From Campylorhamphus procurvoides (Eukaryota > Chordata > Aves > Passeriformes > Dendrocolaptidae), in assembly GCA_013396655.1 (NCBI GenBank), contig WBMV01006680.1, positions 1-64,000 of the forward strand: a stretch of 64,000 nucleotides of DNA. The letters run 5' to 3'. The notes under the pieces are model-generated. The model was not told where the DNA came from, made no database searches, and saw only the letters and a program-made list of their open reading frames with translations. This document shows positions 50,423 to 62,579 of the stretch, piece by piece. Both the position numbers and the translations under genes were made by a program. Each line of letters begins with the position of its first letter. Position 1 is the stretch's first letter.

Positions 50423-50481
50423 TGCTGTTCTGTGCCATTACCTTGTTTTATGAGACCTGTGGTTTGTTTTTTCATCTCAAG
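50423..50481 (+). other. Candidate 59-nt exon with strong acceptor and donor
   Basis: The acceptor has a long pyrimidine-rich tract ending 'tgtcctgtttctgtag' at 50422, and the donor is CTCAAG|GTGAGT, both close to consensus. Two of three frames are open throughout. One gives a hydrophobic stretch starting LFCAITLFYETC, the other a cysteine- and proline-containing peptide. Nothing is recognisable as a domain, and no phase-compatible neighbour is seen. Confidence 0.25.
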
Positions 50482-53121
50482 GTGAGTTCTATATGTTTAT
50501 ATATTTCTAATATATAGTCATGAAACAACGTTCAAGCCAGTTGGCTGCACATAAACCAGTGGTATTCCAAGGGATGGAATCTGCCACGAGCTCCAAGATT
50601 TGTGACTGTTTTTTTTTTTCAAAGTCACTGTTCCCAAACTCTCTCAAGAACGTTTGGGAATGTGCTTTGGAGGTTGTTTGGCACATTGCTTGCTTTTTCT
50701 TAGTGAGATGCAGTTTTTCTCATAAATCTAAATAGTCTGCTAATGACTTGTGTGGCTTGTAGTCAGTTCTATAGTTTATAGAAGGATTTATTGTTGTTGT
50801 AGTGTCACCCAGTTATTAATTGTTGTGTTTGCTAATCTTTGTCAGTCTTGCATTTGGTTGCCTTCGTATTTCTGAAATAATTTCTTTTGCTTGACTCAAG
50901 CAGAACTGGGATTTGTAGTGAAAATGTGACCTCTGTGGAGCGGAGCTGGCTCTCCCTTTCGTGCTAATTAACATTGAGGGATAGAGCCCTGGCTGGGCAG
51001 TGTACAAGGTGTACAGTGGTGAATGAACAACTGTTTTCCCTCCTGCACTCGCAAAGATCAACCATGTAATTAATGTGCTCAAGTAGCTGTGCTCTAAGAT
51101 AAGGAAAGTCGATCCAAATGTGTGTTAATAGCTTCAACTTCAATTAATTTTCATCACAACTGTCATATACCTCCCAGTGGCTCCAATGCTATTGGAGGAT
51201 GGCTGGCTGTGGATTTTTTAATGAATTGACAAGATGAAGAAATAAATGGGGAGAGTAACATGAGAATGTAATCAGATTGCTTTCCCCATGATCATTTTGT
51301 ACTTAGTATACATGTCAGCCACTGATCCACAAGGAGGGCATAAAAAGGAGGAAGATGAAAATATTCTGGGGGGGTTTTGTCTATAGATTTTTTTGGCTAA
51401 TTATTTTTATGGTATGAATAATAAACAGTAAGGCAAGGGGAAAGGAACCCATTCTGCCTCTTGTATTGCTGTCAGTGGTTGTTAGAGGGTCCTCCCACAA
51501 AGAAAAATGTAATTCTTGGTTTATGTCTCTGAGCTTAATTCTCTGGTGCCCCAGAGAATAGGCAAATGCTTAGAATAAAGGAAACAAGTAAGAGAAATCT
51601 TATTTATCTATAAGCATGATTTTCCTTCACTAATGTCAGATGCAGCATCTAAATAATGTGATAAACTAATAGAGCTGAATTACTGGATTCTCATGACCCA
51701 AAGTCAAGCTTTGTGAATTTATATGTGGGCTCACACCCTGGGAGCTTTAAGCTAAATGAATGAATCCTCTTGCTGCAACAAGTGAAAACAAATTGTGGTA
51801 GATATTTAATTAAGATATATTAGAGACTTTTCAAATTTAAAAAGTATAACTAATAAAAACTACAAGGAATATGTGCACTTTTCACTTGTACATTTTTGTT
51901 GATCTCTCTTTTGATACAAGAGCACACTGGATACACCTACATAACAGATCTCATCCCATTTGAGGGGTGGGAGAAAGACTTTTGGCTTCATCCTAAATGT
52001 GAGTTTGAGAAATGTCAACCTACTACACGTGAAGCCATGGAATGCAGGACTATTTGGGGTTTCTTGGATTGGGTTGTGTGTGTTTGTGTGCTGTGCCATG
52101 TTACAAGTGGCTGTTCAGCAGGGCATCACTCACAAGGGCTGCTATGGAAGAAATAGGTTATTTGCCTCATAACCTTTCTGTTTTTCCAGTATTTCTAAAT
52201 TAGGTCTCTTGGATCACTCTTCAAGGTCAGTGGCTTTTTCATTAAGTGCAGACAGCCTTAACCTCTCCTGAGTTACTTAAATTCCCTGTGCTCTGGCCCA
52301 CTGGTTTTAGTCTTAGTTCTCTTTCCTTTTTGGATTTGGCCAAAGTTAATATAACAAGCTGTGTTATCAACTTTTTATTTTCCCACCCCCCTCTCTTGTC
52401 ATTATGAGAGCTCATCCTTTCAGTGTGACAGATCACATGATGATTGCTGGAGTATTAAGTCCTAATTCTGCCATTAGCTTGCAGTAGATCGACAACACAG
52501 GTTACACAGCAGGCAAAGACTGCAAAATGTGATTTCTTTTATGCTCCTTTTGATATTGCCATCTATATCTGCTAATACAAAAGGGACAGACCTCTAAAGT
52601 TACTCTTCAGAATATGGCTCACACCATTAAAAATCTCCAAGCTCCAACTATTAAGTTGGTAACTTGATGAGAAAAGCCTTTCAGCAAAAGAATATGGATA
52701 AAGTGTTGTGTGAGTAAAGCCTAAACCTATAGAAAACATCATTTCCTTCTTCCAACTGTACACCAAGTAAGAAACTTCTGTAATTCTGAAAAATGCCATT
52801 TGCTCAAATTCTCAGAATACATACTTGAGCTTCTTTAACATCCCTTATCTCAGCACGTTCTTAAAGTTTGAATTGTGTCCTTCAGTTCCCCCCGCACGGG
52901 AGGTCACAGTTATTATTTCCTGTGAAACAAGTGAAGGAGCTTAGGAAAACACACAGCATTTTCCTCACTAATATGTGATGAATAAATGACAGAAGCAGAA
53001 ATAATACCCTGCTGTTCTGGCTGTTACTCTGTTATATTTCATGGCTTGTAGTACCATGGGAAGGGAGATCAACACCTCGTCAGTGACTAAGCAGTTGGAG
53101 GTGCTGTGTTAATGTGGCAAT

Positions 53122-53243
53122 ATCTCCTCGGATTTGGTATCACTTGACAATTACATTCAATTAGAAAACACTGCTAAGTGACTTCTCAAGGTTGTGATTT
53201 AACTTGGTGTGATTTCCAAGTGAAGAAAAGCCCCCGAGGAGAT
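53122..53243. other. Widely spaced inverted repeat with nested small hairpin
   Basis: 'atctcctcgg' (53122-53131) recurs as its exact reverse complement 'ccgaggagat' (53234-53243), 102 bases apart. Between them 'acttgg' (53202-53207) pairs with 'ccaagt' (53216-53221) around an 8-base loop. Ten-base matches can arise by chance in 64 kb, but CpG-containing ones within 120 bases are less usual here. It might be a paired protein-binding site in a conserved element. Confidence 0.5.
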
Positions 53244-56200
53244 GTTATTAATTATACTCTTCACAGCAATGCCTGAGGAGCAGCCAAGGTCACTGCAGGC
53301 GAGTGACCAGGAGCTTCTCCAGTTTAAACTGTTTAGGATCTGAATGGACAAGTGAAACAATTCACAGTGGCAAATTAAAGGCAGGGAGAGGAGATTGTCT
53401 AAGGAGAATAAAAGGTCGTGTCAAGAACAAAGGGTTTGGGCAAAACACTTGAACAAAACTGTGATTGTCCTTTCTTTGTCAAGTCACGATTCTTGTTCTG
53501 ATGGACACGTAGATGCCTCATGCAATGGTCCCTCACACTCTTCTTTCTTGGTCTGGTTTTCTCCCCGTGGACTCTATAGCTTCCTTGGACTTGACTTTTT
53601 TAAATTAAGGGTGTTTCAAGGCACTAGATGTTTATGGAAAGACATACTGACAAGTGCTACCACTGGTCCAATTTATTAAGCTTTCTTTTCTTTTTTGGGG
53701 AGTTTTTGGAGGGGTTTTTTAGTTATTTTGTTGTTGTAATTAAGATCAGATTGCAGAGACTCACAAGAATGATAAAGAACAAAATACGATATTGAGAGAG
53801 ACATCATCTTAAGATAATACACCTCCACCTTGTTGATTGCCAGTATTTTGTAGCATCTTAAATGTAATTTTTCAAAGCCTCTTACTCTAACAGGAAGGAA
53901 GGAAGATGGTACTTAATTCTGTAAGTCTTCCTTGTCGTTTTATTTCTTTTCCAATACTGAACAGCTTTCCAGACAGCTGAGCCAAGAGCTCAAGTGAGTC
54001 AAGTGTTGAGATTAGCCTGTAAACTGCAGGCTGCAGGAGAACCAGGCTCTCTTTGCTTTGTTCTTGTGCTTCCTTCCCCAAGTGCCCACTTCCCACTCTC
54101 CAAGGCAAGAAGCTCTTCAACAGATCCTCCCTCCAATGTGGGCTTAAAGACGGTGCTTTCATTCAGCAAGGAAATTGAAAATACGTTTTAAGTGTTTGGT
54201 TGGAAGAAAAAGCTATAAATACCCATCCTGTAGTAATTGATCAAGTTTCCCCTTTCTTTATTGCAATCTGCGGTGACAAATAGTTATCCCTAAATATCAG
54301 GCAAATGGTGAAGAAAAAAGTCATTGGAGAGCATCACACATTTTTTATGAGAAGTATTCATATAGAAAATCGCTATTCTCAAGTGATATGTAGGTTTCTA
54401 ATATAAGCTGCAATCTTTAATGTTCATATTGATGTGGGATTGGCAGTTTTCCCTGGTTACTTTCCCCCAACGTTCCCTCTACAATGCTCAGCTCTCTGTG
54501 TGTTTAACAGAGCTGAATCACCTCAGCCTTGCAGTCCATGCATTCACTGCTAATATGAAATTACTAATAAGGTTGATTATAATATATAGAGTAATAGGAA
54601 GAATATTGTAATGTATGGAGCTATGCATGTTATCCCAGATGGAAGTAGAATCATTTCGAACCAGAGTTTTATTCAGTTTGTCAGAAATGAAACAGTCCCA
54701 TGTTATCGAGACAAGATTTCAGAAAGTGCATCTGTCCACACTGACTGAGGTAGTTCAAGGTCAAAGCTCTGTCACCTGCAAAGTTGTTTATTTATTAAAA
54801 ATGTTCATGTTTTAAACCAATCAACAATCCACAGTTTCCACCTAGATAATTTATTTTTGTAATTAAGAGGTAATTTTTTTTTAGGTAAAAACAGCCTAAC
54901 AGCACCATCTTCTGACAAACTCCAATTTCTGCAGTAACCTTGAAAAGCACTTTGAATCCTTTGCATGCATATTTGGGGTTGTTGTCATGAATAAATACAG
55001 CAGAGCCTCGAGGGGAAGGAGATGGGAGTGCAATGCCATGGATCCTGCAGGAAGCATCGGCTGCGAGTCCACTTACTGTCCAATTTCTTCTCTTGGCTTA
55101 AAACAGTGAGGGAATTTCATTCAGCTGCAATTGGACCTTGAGTTGTTGTTGAAAGGCTGGCTGCGACACATTTCAGAGGTATATTCCTGTCAAATCTTTG
55201 GGGAGAGGTAATTTAGATGTCATTTGAACAGCAGACAGTTCTCCCAACCTCAGATATCATTCTATGTTACTGTGAGTGTAGAAATATTATATATGTCCAG
55301 TTTTCTTCCCCAGTTTTATAGTGAGGAGCACAAAATGAATGAATATTGATAATTTTCCTACATTTGTGATCCGTTTAGGGCAGCAGGGCTATTAGGTGGT
55401 TGTACTTTGGCAGTAGTGGTTGTATTCATGTTTGCCTTACATTATCTGTGAGCTCATTCCCATGGACTCACAGCAGCAGAACTGCCCATTCCCAGACACC
55501 AAAGCAGGTTCTGAATTTATTCATGGCTCATGGTGTCTTATCTTTGGTTTTCAGAGCTCATGTACAACAGCTACCCCTACAAACAGCTTACTGCCTGCTC
55601 CTCCCTAGGCTGGGTCCTCACAGTAAACATCTTAAAGATATGGATTTCTGGTTCCTTCTTTGTTTTACTTGGGATTGATACACTGTCTGCTCTCCTTATT
55701 TCACTCTCAAAATGCCAGCTGGTCATTCTGGATGGTTTTGGTTCTTTGGTTTGGTTCTCCTTGAATTCAGTTCCAGTCTTATTTCTTGAAACTCCACTGT
55801 GGTTTGGGCTCAATGTTTCAGTCAGATCTAATATTTCCCAGACAAAATCCATCCTAATGTGCAGTCTAAATAATCATTTATGCATATGGTTGCAGATATT
55901 CATATGTTTTAAGTTCCAGTTCCATTTTAATTGTGGTGAGCAGTAGTATTCTATAGGATGTGTTTTATACGTGGTAAAAGGTAAGGGATTTATACTTTGG
56001 AAAGTTTGTTTCCCCACTTTGTTTAAGCAGAGAGGTTTTATTTGACACAGTAAACTCCTGGAATGCAAATGTCATGTAGGAATGCTGTAATAAATGCAAC
56101 TATAATGAAACTTTGTCAAGTTTTGATAGAGAATCATCCACTCTCGTCAAAAAGAAAAAAAAGAATAAAAGTGATAATAAACACAATCCTGAAACAATTT

Positions 56201-57180
56201 ATGGAACAGCAACTTTGCATCTCAAGGGAACAAGCTCCATTTCACATCATTCCAAGTAATTTGTGAATGCACATGTTTACATTAGAAACCTGCGAGGTGT
56301 CTTTTGTGGTAATCACTGTTTTCATATGTATTCATGAGTTTTTAGCCAGATAACTAATGCCTGCACTCATGAATTACATATTCCCGTGTTTAAATGTTGG
56401 TTGTAGCACCACTGCCTTAATGAGGAAATATATGCTCCACACAGCTGTAGTGCCTGGAAGCTCCGAGCAGGAATAACCAAAAATATTCAAAGTCTGTCAT
56501 CATGAAATGAGGGTGTTACTCAGGGACTGAGGGGGAGAAAAAGGATAATTTTCAGTCCTAAATTAAGAATTGAAGAATCAAACACTATACTGCATTTCCA
56601 GACTAAAAGATAAGGAACTCTGTTGGGGGAAAGAAGAAATGGGCATTTGTTATTATTTTGGTGACTGTATTCCAACATCTTTTGAGGTTTCACGTGCTAA
56701 GGCAGGGCTTACACACATAGACCCTTAGAGACCTCAAAAATATAGCAGCAAAAAACTAGTAGTTTTGTTCCAAAATGAAAGTTTAGGAATATTTTCAAAT
56801 CATTGCACTGCATCTTGAAGATAGTAATGCCTTGCTGGTGCAGCTGTGCACTTGGCCAAGGTATTGATTTATTGTATTGATTTTCCTTCCAGAAAAAAGT
56901 ATGTAGTTGTGGAAGAAAGCAGAGCTTGACATTCATAAGTGCACTCCATTTTCATATAGATGTGCCAGGGGAGGAGGGCTCTGCTTATAGAAGTCAATTC
57001 AGTTCTAGCCAGCTGTCATTCAGCTCCCAAATAATTCTGTTACACTTTGGGAAGCCGAAAGTTAGAGATATGTTGCATTTGATTTCAAAAGGGTATTAAG
57101 ACCAAGATATTGATGACCATCTGAATATCTTTGTGGTTTTTCTCTTGCATGTGTTACAAAACCGAATTTTGATAAATAGA

Positions 57181-57231
57181 ACTAGATGGTCTTTAAGGTC
57201 CCCTCCAACCCAAACTGTTCTATGATTCTAC
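57181..57231 (+). repeat. CR1 LINE tail, 51 bp
   Basis: Only the last part of a CR1 is present: 'aactagatggtctttaaggt', 'cccctccaacccaaactg' and 'ttctatgattcta'. It represents an extremely 5'-truncated insertion. It has a single terminal unit and no coding sequence. Confidence 0.9.
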
Positions 57232-57340
57232 AGCAGAAACTCTGGAATGTTTTTCTTGACTTTCTCTCTATTTAAATTGCATCATCTCTTAATAATTAGA
57301 ACAGATAAAAATTATGCCTTACTGATTTTTGACCCAACAG

Positions 57341-57434
57341 GCAAATATAAAATGCTGGCATGTCAGTTGGGTTCACTCACTGAAGATCAAAATTTCTGCA
57401 AGAGTTTCTTGTGGCATCTTCTTCAAGACCCAAA
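57341..57434 (+). other. Candidate 94-nt exon just downstream of a CR1 tail
   Basis: It follows 'gatttttgacccaacag' (ending at 57340), a fair acceptor, and ends at CCAAA|GTGAGT. Two frames are open through the whole segment. One reads GKYKMLACQLGSL and continues to LLQDPK; it is also open upstream to 57247. The acceptor is only moderate, the donor lacks the usual G at position -1, and no family is recognised. Confidence 0.2.
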
Positions 57435-59540
57435 GTGAGTCCTTCCTAGTGAGTCTTTGCTTTCCTGCACTGCCATGGAGGGTGAGGGCAAGAGGGGGAG
57501 AAGAGACTTTTAAATATATGTGGGTTTGTCTGACAAATTGAGAGAAAAGTGTGCTGTCTTGGAAACGTTTAGAGAGTAACAGCTTCAGGTAAAACAAGCT
57601 AGAAGTAAATGGATTGCATTGCATTACACCATAATAATGAATTTCGTTTCTTCTAGGTATTTTATTTATGCTAAAATATTTTATTTGCTTGCTTTTTATT
57701 TCCCCCTGTTACTCTCTCATCTGTTTATACTTGTATGAAATGCAAGTAAAACAAAACACATAAATCAATAGACCTAATTATAAGAGACAAGAGGAGGTTG
57801 TACTGATTTCCACAGTTGGAACCTGAGACTTTCAAGTTTGACGTGTTTTCTGACAACTTATTTGTTCACATCTTCTAAAAAATGTAGAATCTCTCTTAAG
57901 ATATTCCAGGAAAAAAAAAGGTGAAAAATTATGTGTTTGTGAGTTCTTTGCAATGATTACAAACATAGTGTAAGTTAAACTGTGTGAGGAAAAGAAACCA
58001 AACAAAACCTCAACGTGTATTGTTACTGGCAACAAAATAATTTGCTTTCTTTGCATTTAGACTTAAGAAGCAGAAAAACACAGAGGGGGGGAAATTGTGC
58101 AAGACAGGAAAAATGGACATTGTCATTTAAAGTAATTCAATGGGTTTAATCTGTCACTTTGCAAAATCTTCTCTTTATTCTCCATAATAGCAGGTCTTGT
58201 CCCCCTTCCTTCCTCAACCAAGTCACTACTTTATAACTCAGTGTTTGAGCTGCACCTTTCCTGGTGAGGAAAAAGAGTCTCCCAGCCATGGTTGGTACAT
58301 AAACCTCTTTATCAGGGACTGAGATCCTGTGTTGGACCTGACGATGGGTAATTCTGGGGATGTTTCTGTTGCCTGAAAGATTATTTGGATTATAAATAGG
58401 TTCACTCTGTCATTCTTTTATGCTTTGAAACTGTTTGGTAAAAAGAAGGAAAATATTTTTTTAAGGAGGTAAAATTTCTTTCTTGCCTTCCCTGAGATTA
58501 CCTGTGATAATGACTCACAGTTTATAAGGACATATTTCCTATCCCTTCCTTTCAGAAGAATATTACACTTGTACTCATTTTGGATCCAGGAGTTCTTTGG
58601 AGGCAAACTGGTTGACTTTGCTTAGGAAGATGAAAAACAAATGTGCAGCAGAATACTAGGCAGGTCTGCAATCCTGTGTATGGTTGGATCCAAATCTGGC
58701 AGCCTCATATTCCTGACCCTTCTTCTGCAAATGTGTTTTCAGCACCAGTGATTTGGTGGGGGAATTATGTGTACTCTGCAACCTCTGGGTTTGCTGTGGC
58801 AAACAGCAGGATACTCTGCATAACCAGGCAGGTCACACCAAATCCTGGTGGAAAATAACTGTTTCCAGATTTTATGCTATAGAGAATTAAGTAAGCGATA
58901 TCTATAGAGGAAGATTATAATATCTTGATATTCAAGTGAAAAAAATCAATAAATTAGCAATATTCCCCTAAAAATTCATGGGCAGGCTGTTTTCATGTAA
59001 ATGTGCCTGTTAATTTTCATTTCTAAAGGTGTGTTATCAGATCTTAATAAATGTGAACTATATCTGTTGCACGTGGGCATTAAAAAGAAAGGTGTATAAA
59101 ACCCCTTTTCCTCTCTGAAGTCCCCTAAGGGAAACCCAAACACCTGAGCCTAACCTGGACTGCCTTTGCTCTTCCAGGCTTAAGTCAGACCCCAGTATGA
59201 TCTGACCAGACAGTTCTTTCCTTAGTTTGGGTGTGTGAATCTCTTCTTTGCTCTTTCTCTCCCAGCCTCAGAAAACAAGCCTATAAATCCCAGTGGTGGA
59301 ACTTGAAAAGTTGGGTTTGCGTGGTTGAAACCTTTTGAACATTCTCTAAAGCAGCATGAGACATTGATCTCTTCAATTCCTGGCTATTGATCCTCTGAAT
59401 GCTGGTTTGGAGATTGTCTTTGCAGCTCTGTTTGAAGGGAAGAGATACTTTTTCTTTCGAGATGGGGTGTGTGGGGACTTTGCTTACAAGGGATGCTTTT
59501 CCTGTGTACAGATTTCTCCTGCTGAGGGCAATAAAAGAGC

Positions 59541-59612
59541 CCTGCCCTTGAAGCTCAGCTTCACCCCCGCAACCTGCCCTTTAAGCTCAGCTTCACCCCC
59601 CAACCTGCCCAG
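59541..59612. repeat. Tandem duplication, about 32-bp unit, 2.3 copies
   Basis: 'cctgccctt-gaagctcagc' followed by 'ttcacccccgcaa' (59541-59572) is repeated with minor changes at 59573-59603, and a third 'cctgccc' begins at 59604. The unit is GC-rich compared with its surroundings, so this is a small minisatellite-like array. An AATAAA lies just before it (within 59529-59536). Confidence 0.88.
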
Positions 59613-62457
59613 CTGAGCTGAGTGTTAAGTACTAAGAAGATGGGAAGCAGCTCACAATTGGCATGATGAATGCCTTGGCCACCAGAGGAAAACAGTTCTG
59701 ATTAAACCCACTTCAGCCAGACTTTCCTGTTTGTGTATCCTGGGATAAAGGCAGTGTTGGAGAGAATCCAGCGCTGCAAAGCCCAGGAGAACCTGGCTGT
59801 GCCATAAAGATGAGGGATTTTTCATTATGGGATGTGCTATGGGTTGGCCTAATGGCACAGGGGCTGTTTCACTGGTGTCACTTCATACAGAACTTCTGTC
59901 CAAAGGGGTTCCTTCGTGTCTGTGCAAATAAGAGGTTTCTCAGAAACAATTACAAATGCTAATTGCACCTACTTACACCATGTTTCTCCTTATTTCTCCT
60001 TTCAAGGGAAGGCAATCCCATGGCCCTATTTCTTTTTCCCTCTGTTTCACTCTAATATTTTTTCAAGTCTTGTTTATTTGTTGATGTCTGTTTATGTTTC
60101 TGTGTGTTTTATTAAAATATGCAGTGAGCTTCTCTGAACAAAAAGTTGTGATGGAATAGCAAAGAAAACCCTATTTCTGGTAAGGCTGCTCTGTAAAACA
60201 TCCTCAGGAATTAAGGTACTTGCTGTTCATGTGAAAATTCAGAGTTAGATTAGAGAGAAGCATTAAAAAATGCAAAATGCCACACAGTTGGATTTGGACA
60301 ATTTATGTTTGCATTAACTTAATCCTTTAGGTTTGGGGGGCTCTTTGGTCACTCAGGTGTGTGTGGGCTGAGGAAAATATTTGGCATTCAGTGACTTTGG
60401 TGTTGGCCAGTGCTGAATTATTGTCTTTAAACAAAATTTCATGCCTTCCCTGGTCCTTTCAGGGTTATTTGATGTACAGAACTGCATTATATTACAAGCG
60501 TGATAAAAATACAGTATTGACTTAGTGTTTCATACAGTTTTATAGTCTTATAAAATGGTATTGATCCATCTTTAGTTTCGAAGGTCAGCATAAAGTTTAC
60601 AAAGAGAAGTATATGAGGTTAGGAAACATTATGCAGGAGTTGCCCATTAAAGTATTAAAATGTGACCTGCTCTTGCAGGAGCTTTCAACAAATCTTTTGG
60701 TATCCTCATCAGTCCCAAGCTGCACACCCAGGATCGAGGTTTGGACTAATAAAAATTAGCATAATGTTGCACTGAGGAGGATATTTTGCACTGTAATCAT
60801 TCTTTCCTTGGAGCAGCTCAGCATGCATTATTGCCCCATTCTTCCCAAGGTGGAGTTAGTTTATGATGCAGTAAAGCCATTACAAGCTTGGGAAGGGGGA
60901 ACATCTGATTCCATGGGTCAATTTTGGTTCTTGTATAGAGTCGATGTCCTTTGAAGTGAATAACACCTTGGTATGTGGTCCCCTGAGACAGGCAAATACC
61001 AAGAGACACCCTGAGAAGGAAATTAAGTGGGAATTAGTCAATATTGCATTGAAAGTAAAACTGGAAATGGAACCCACAACTGTGAACTTGCTAGGTAAAA
61101 ATTTGTGGGATTTCATTTGAAGCAAGATTTGGAGACTACTCTGAGTGTACCTTTAATCATCTTGAGGGGAAAGGAATAAGGATTTTGCCTTCAGATTAAT
61201 GCTGTGGGTTGTAAAAGCTGTGAGTTTAAATCTTGCTTCCCTTTGGAAGGCACAGACCTCACGCTGGCTGAACCTTAATGTTGTCCCAGATGTTTTTTCC
61301 AAAGGGGATGGCCTGTGCTTCCCACATGGATTATCTCCAAAAGGCAAGCACAGGACAACTCTCTCTTGTATTTGCATATTTTTGGGTACTCACCTGTCCT
61401 GCTGTTCCTTTCTATGTCTGGTTGCATTTTTACACTTAAAGTTTTCAGATATAGGGTAGCCCCATATGTTCATTTATTTATTTGTTTATGGGTCTAAATG
61501 GAATCAATATCTGTAATCTCTTAGATAGAAATAGAATTATTATTGAAAAGGTCAATATCAATCATGTATCAGAAATAAATGCTATTACTTAGTGAAACTA
61601 TAAAAATCTTTACTGTAGCTCATGGATGAAAGATTTCATTAGGTATTGGTTGGTATTCTACTAGTTGTACTTAATATTTCTGGCTTTTTTTTTTTAATAC
61701 AGTGTTTTTCCAGACAGCTCAAAGATGGCTGTAATTAACCTCACAACTTCTTCCTAAGGTGTTATTTCCATATCTTAATGTGATAATTTTCAGAGAAAAT
61801 CCTTCATCTCTCTGTCTTGTAAATGGTAGACAGAGAGTACAGTTCATTACACTGAAACTCATCTTTTACGTTACAGAGTTCTGTCACTTTGGGGGAGCAG
61901 ATACATCATTTATAAGAATAAATTGTGGAGTATATAAAAATTTAACATTTGAAAACAGCTTTATGTCTGCTTCTGAAGATTGAAAGCGGTATTCCTCTTT
62001 CAGATGAGTCTTTTAAGACATAAAACCCCGAGTTCCTTTCTCAGATCTATGACTATTTACCTGGATACAGAGGAAAGAGCGTTCCTACAGAAAGAGAAAA
62101 ATAACTCTTCCGAAATCTCTGGGCTCCCTGGCACAGAAGGATTGAAGGTGGGCATTGGCTGCTTTGATTATCGACCTTCAGCAGAACAGCAGCCTTTGAG
62201 GAAAGGAGAAGACAGGGCTATCTGAGGAAGTTGTGAAGTGTTTACAGCAGCAGGAGAAGGTGGAATCTTTGGCACTTTGCAGCAGAAACCTTGGGCTGTG
62301 TCAGATTGATCACGAGCTCGACGTGTTTATCAACCCTTGCTGGGCAAAAGTGGCATCGGCTGAAACCAGTGGGACACTCTGGGTTGTAACATTTGGTTCA
62401 AAGTAATACATTTAGTAAAAGCCCAGCTCTCTGTTTTTATAGTTTCCTAGCTCTAGT

Positions 62458-62579
62458 CATAACCTTTACTCAAGGGGCATTTTTTAAAAGAGAATATCCT
62501 CAATAAATCCTCTTACTCCTGGTTCTCCCCATAACCTTTACTCAGGGAGCATTTCCAGAACTGAATATCCTCAATAAAT
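62458..62579. repeat. Direct duplication, two 50-bp copies 72 bp apart
   Basis: Copy 1 (62458-62508) and copy 2 (62530-62579) both run from 'cataacctttactca' through a variable middle to 'gaatatcctcaataaat'. The outer ends are identical and the middles differ by several substitutions and one indel. The sequence before each copy is also loosely similar, so the duplicated unit was probably about 72 bp. Each copy holds an AATAAA. The divergence suggests an old duplication. Confidence 0.88.

Larger units (their letters stand above)
37136..57180. other. 20-kb AT-rich non-coding stretch, no gene recognised
   Basis: No recognised gene. Listed separately within it are candidate splice-bounded segments at 38267-38300, 47593-47722, 49273-49334 and 50423-50481, a hairpin at 43961-43999, a C-rich tract at 47151-47221 and a possible ancient LINE remnant at 47288-47470. 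A 145-codon frame at 41532-41969 starts at GTG (ATG four codons later); its leucine- and tryptophan-rich segment comes from a 'ctttgctg'-type low-complexity run. About 44050-44580 is GC-richer with several CpGs and may be an eroded repeat or LTR of unknown family. Several stretches (39900-40105, 51060-51310, 53080-53320) have dense TAAT-type motifs and could be conserved regulatory DNA. Confidence 0.55.
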
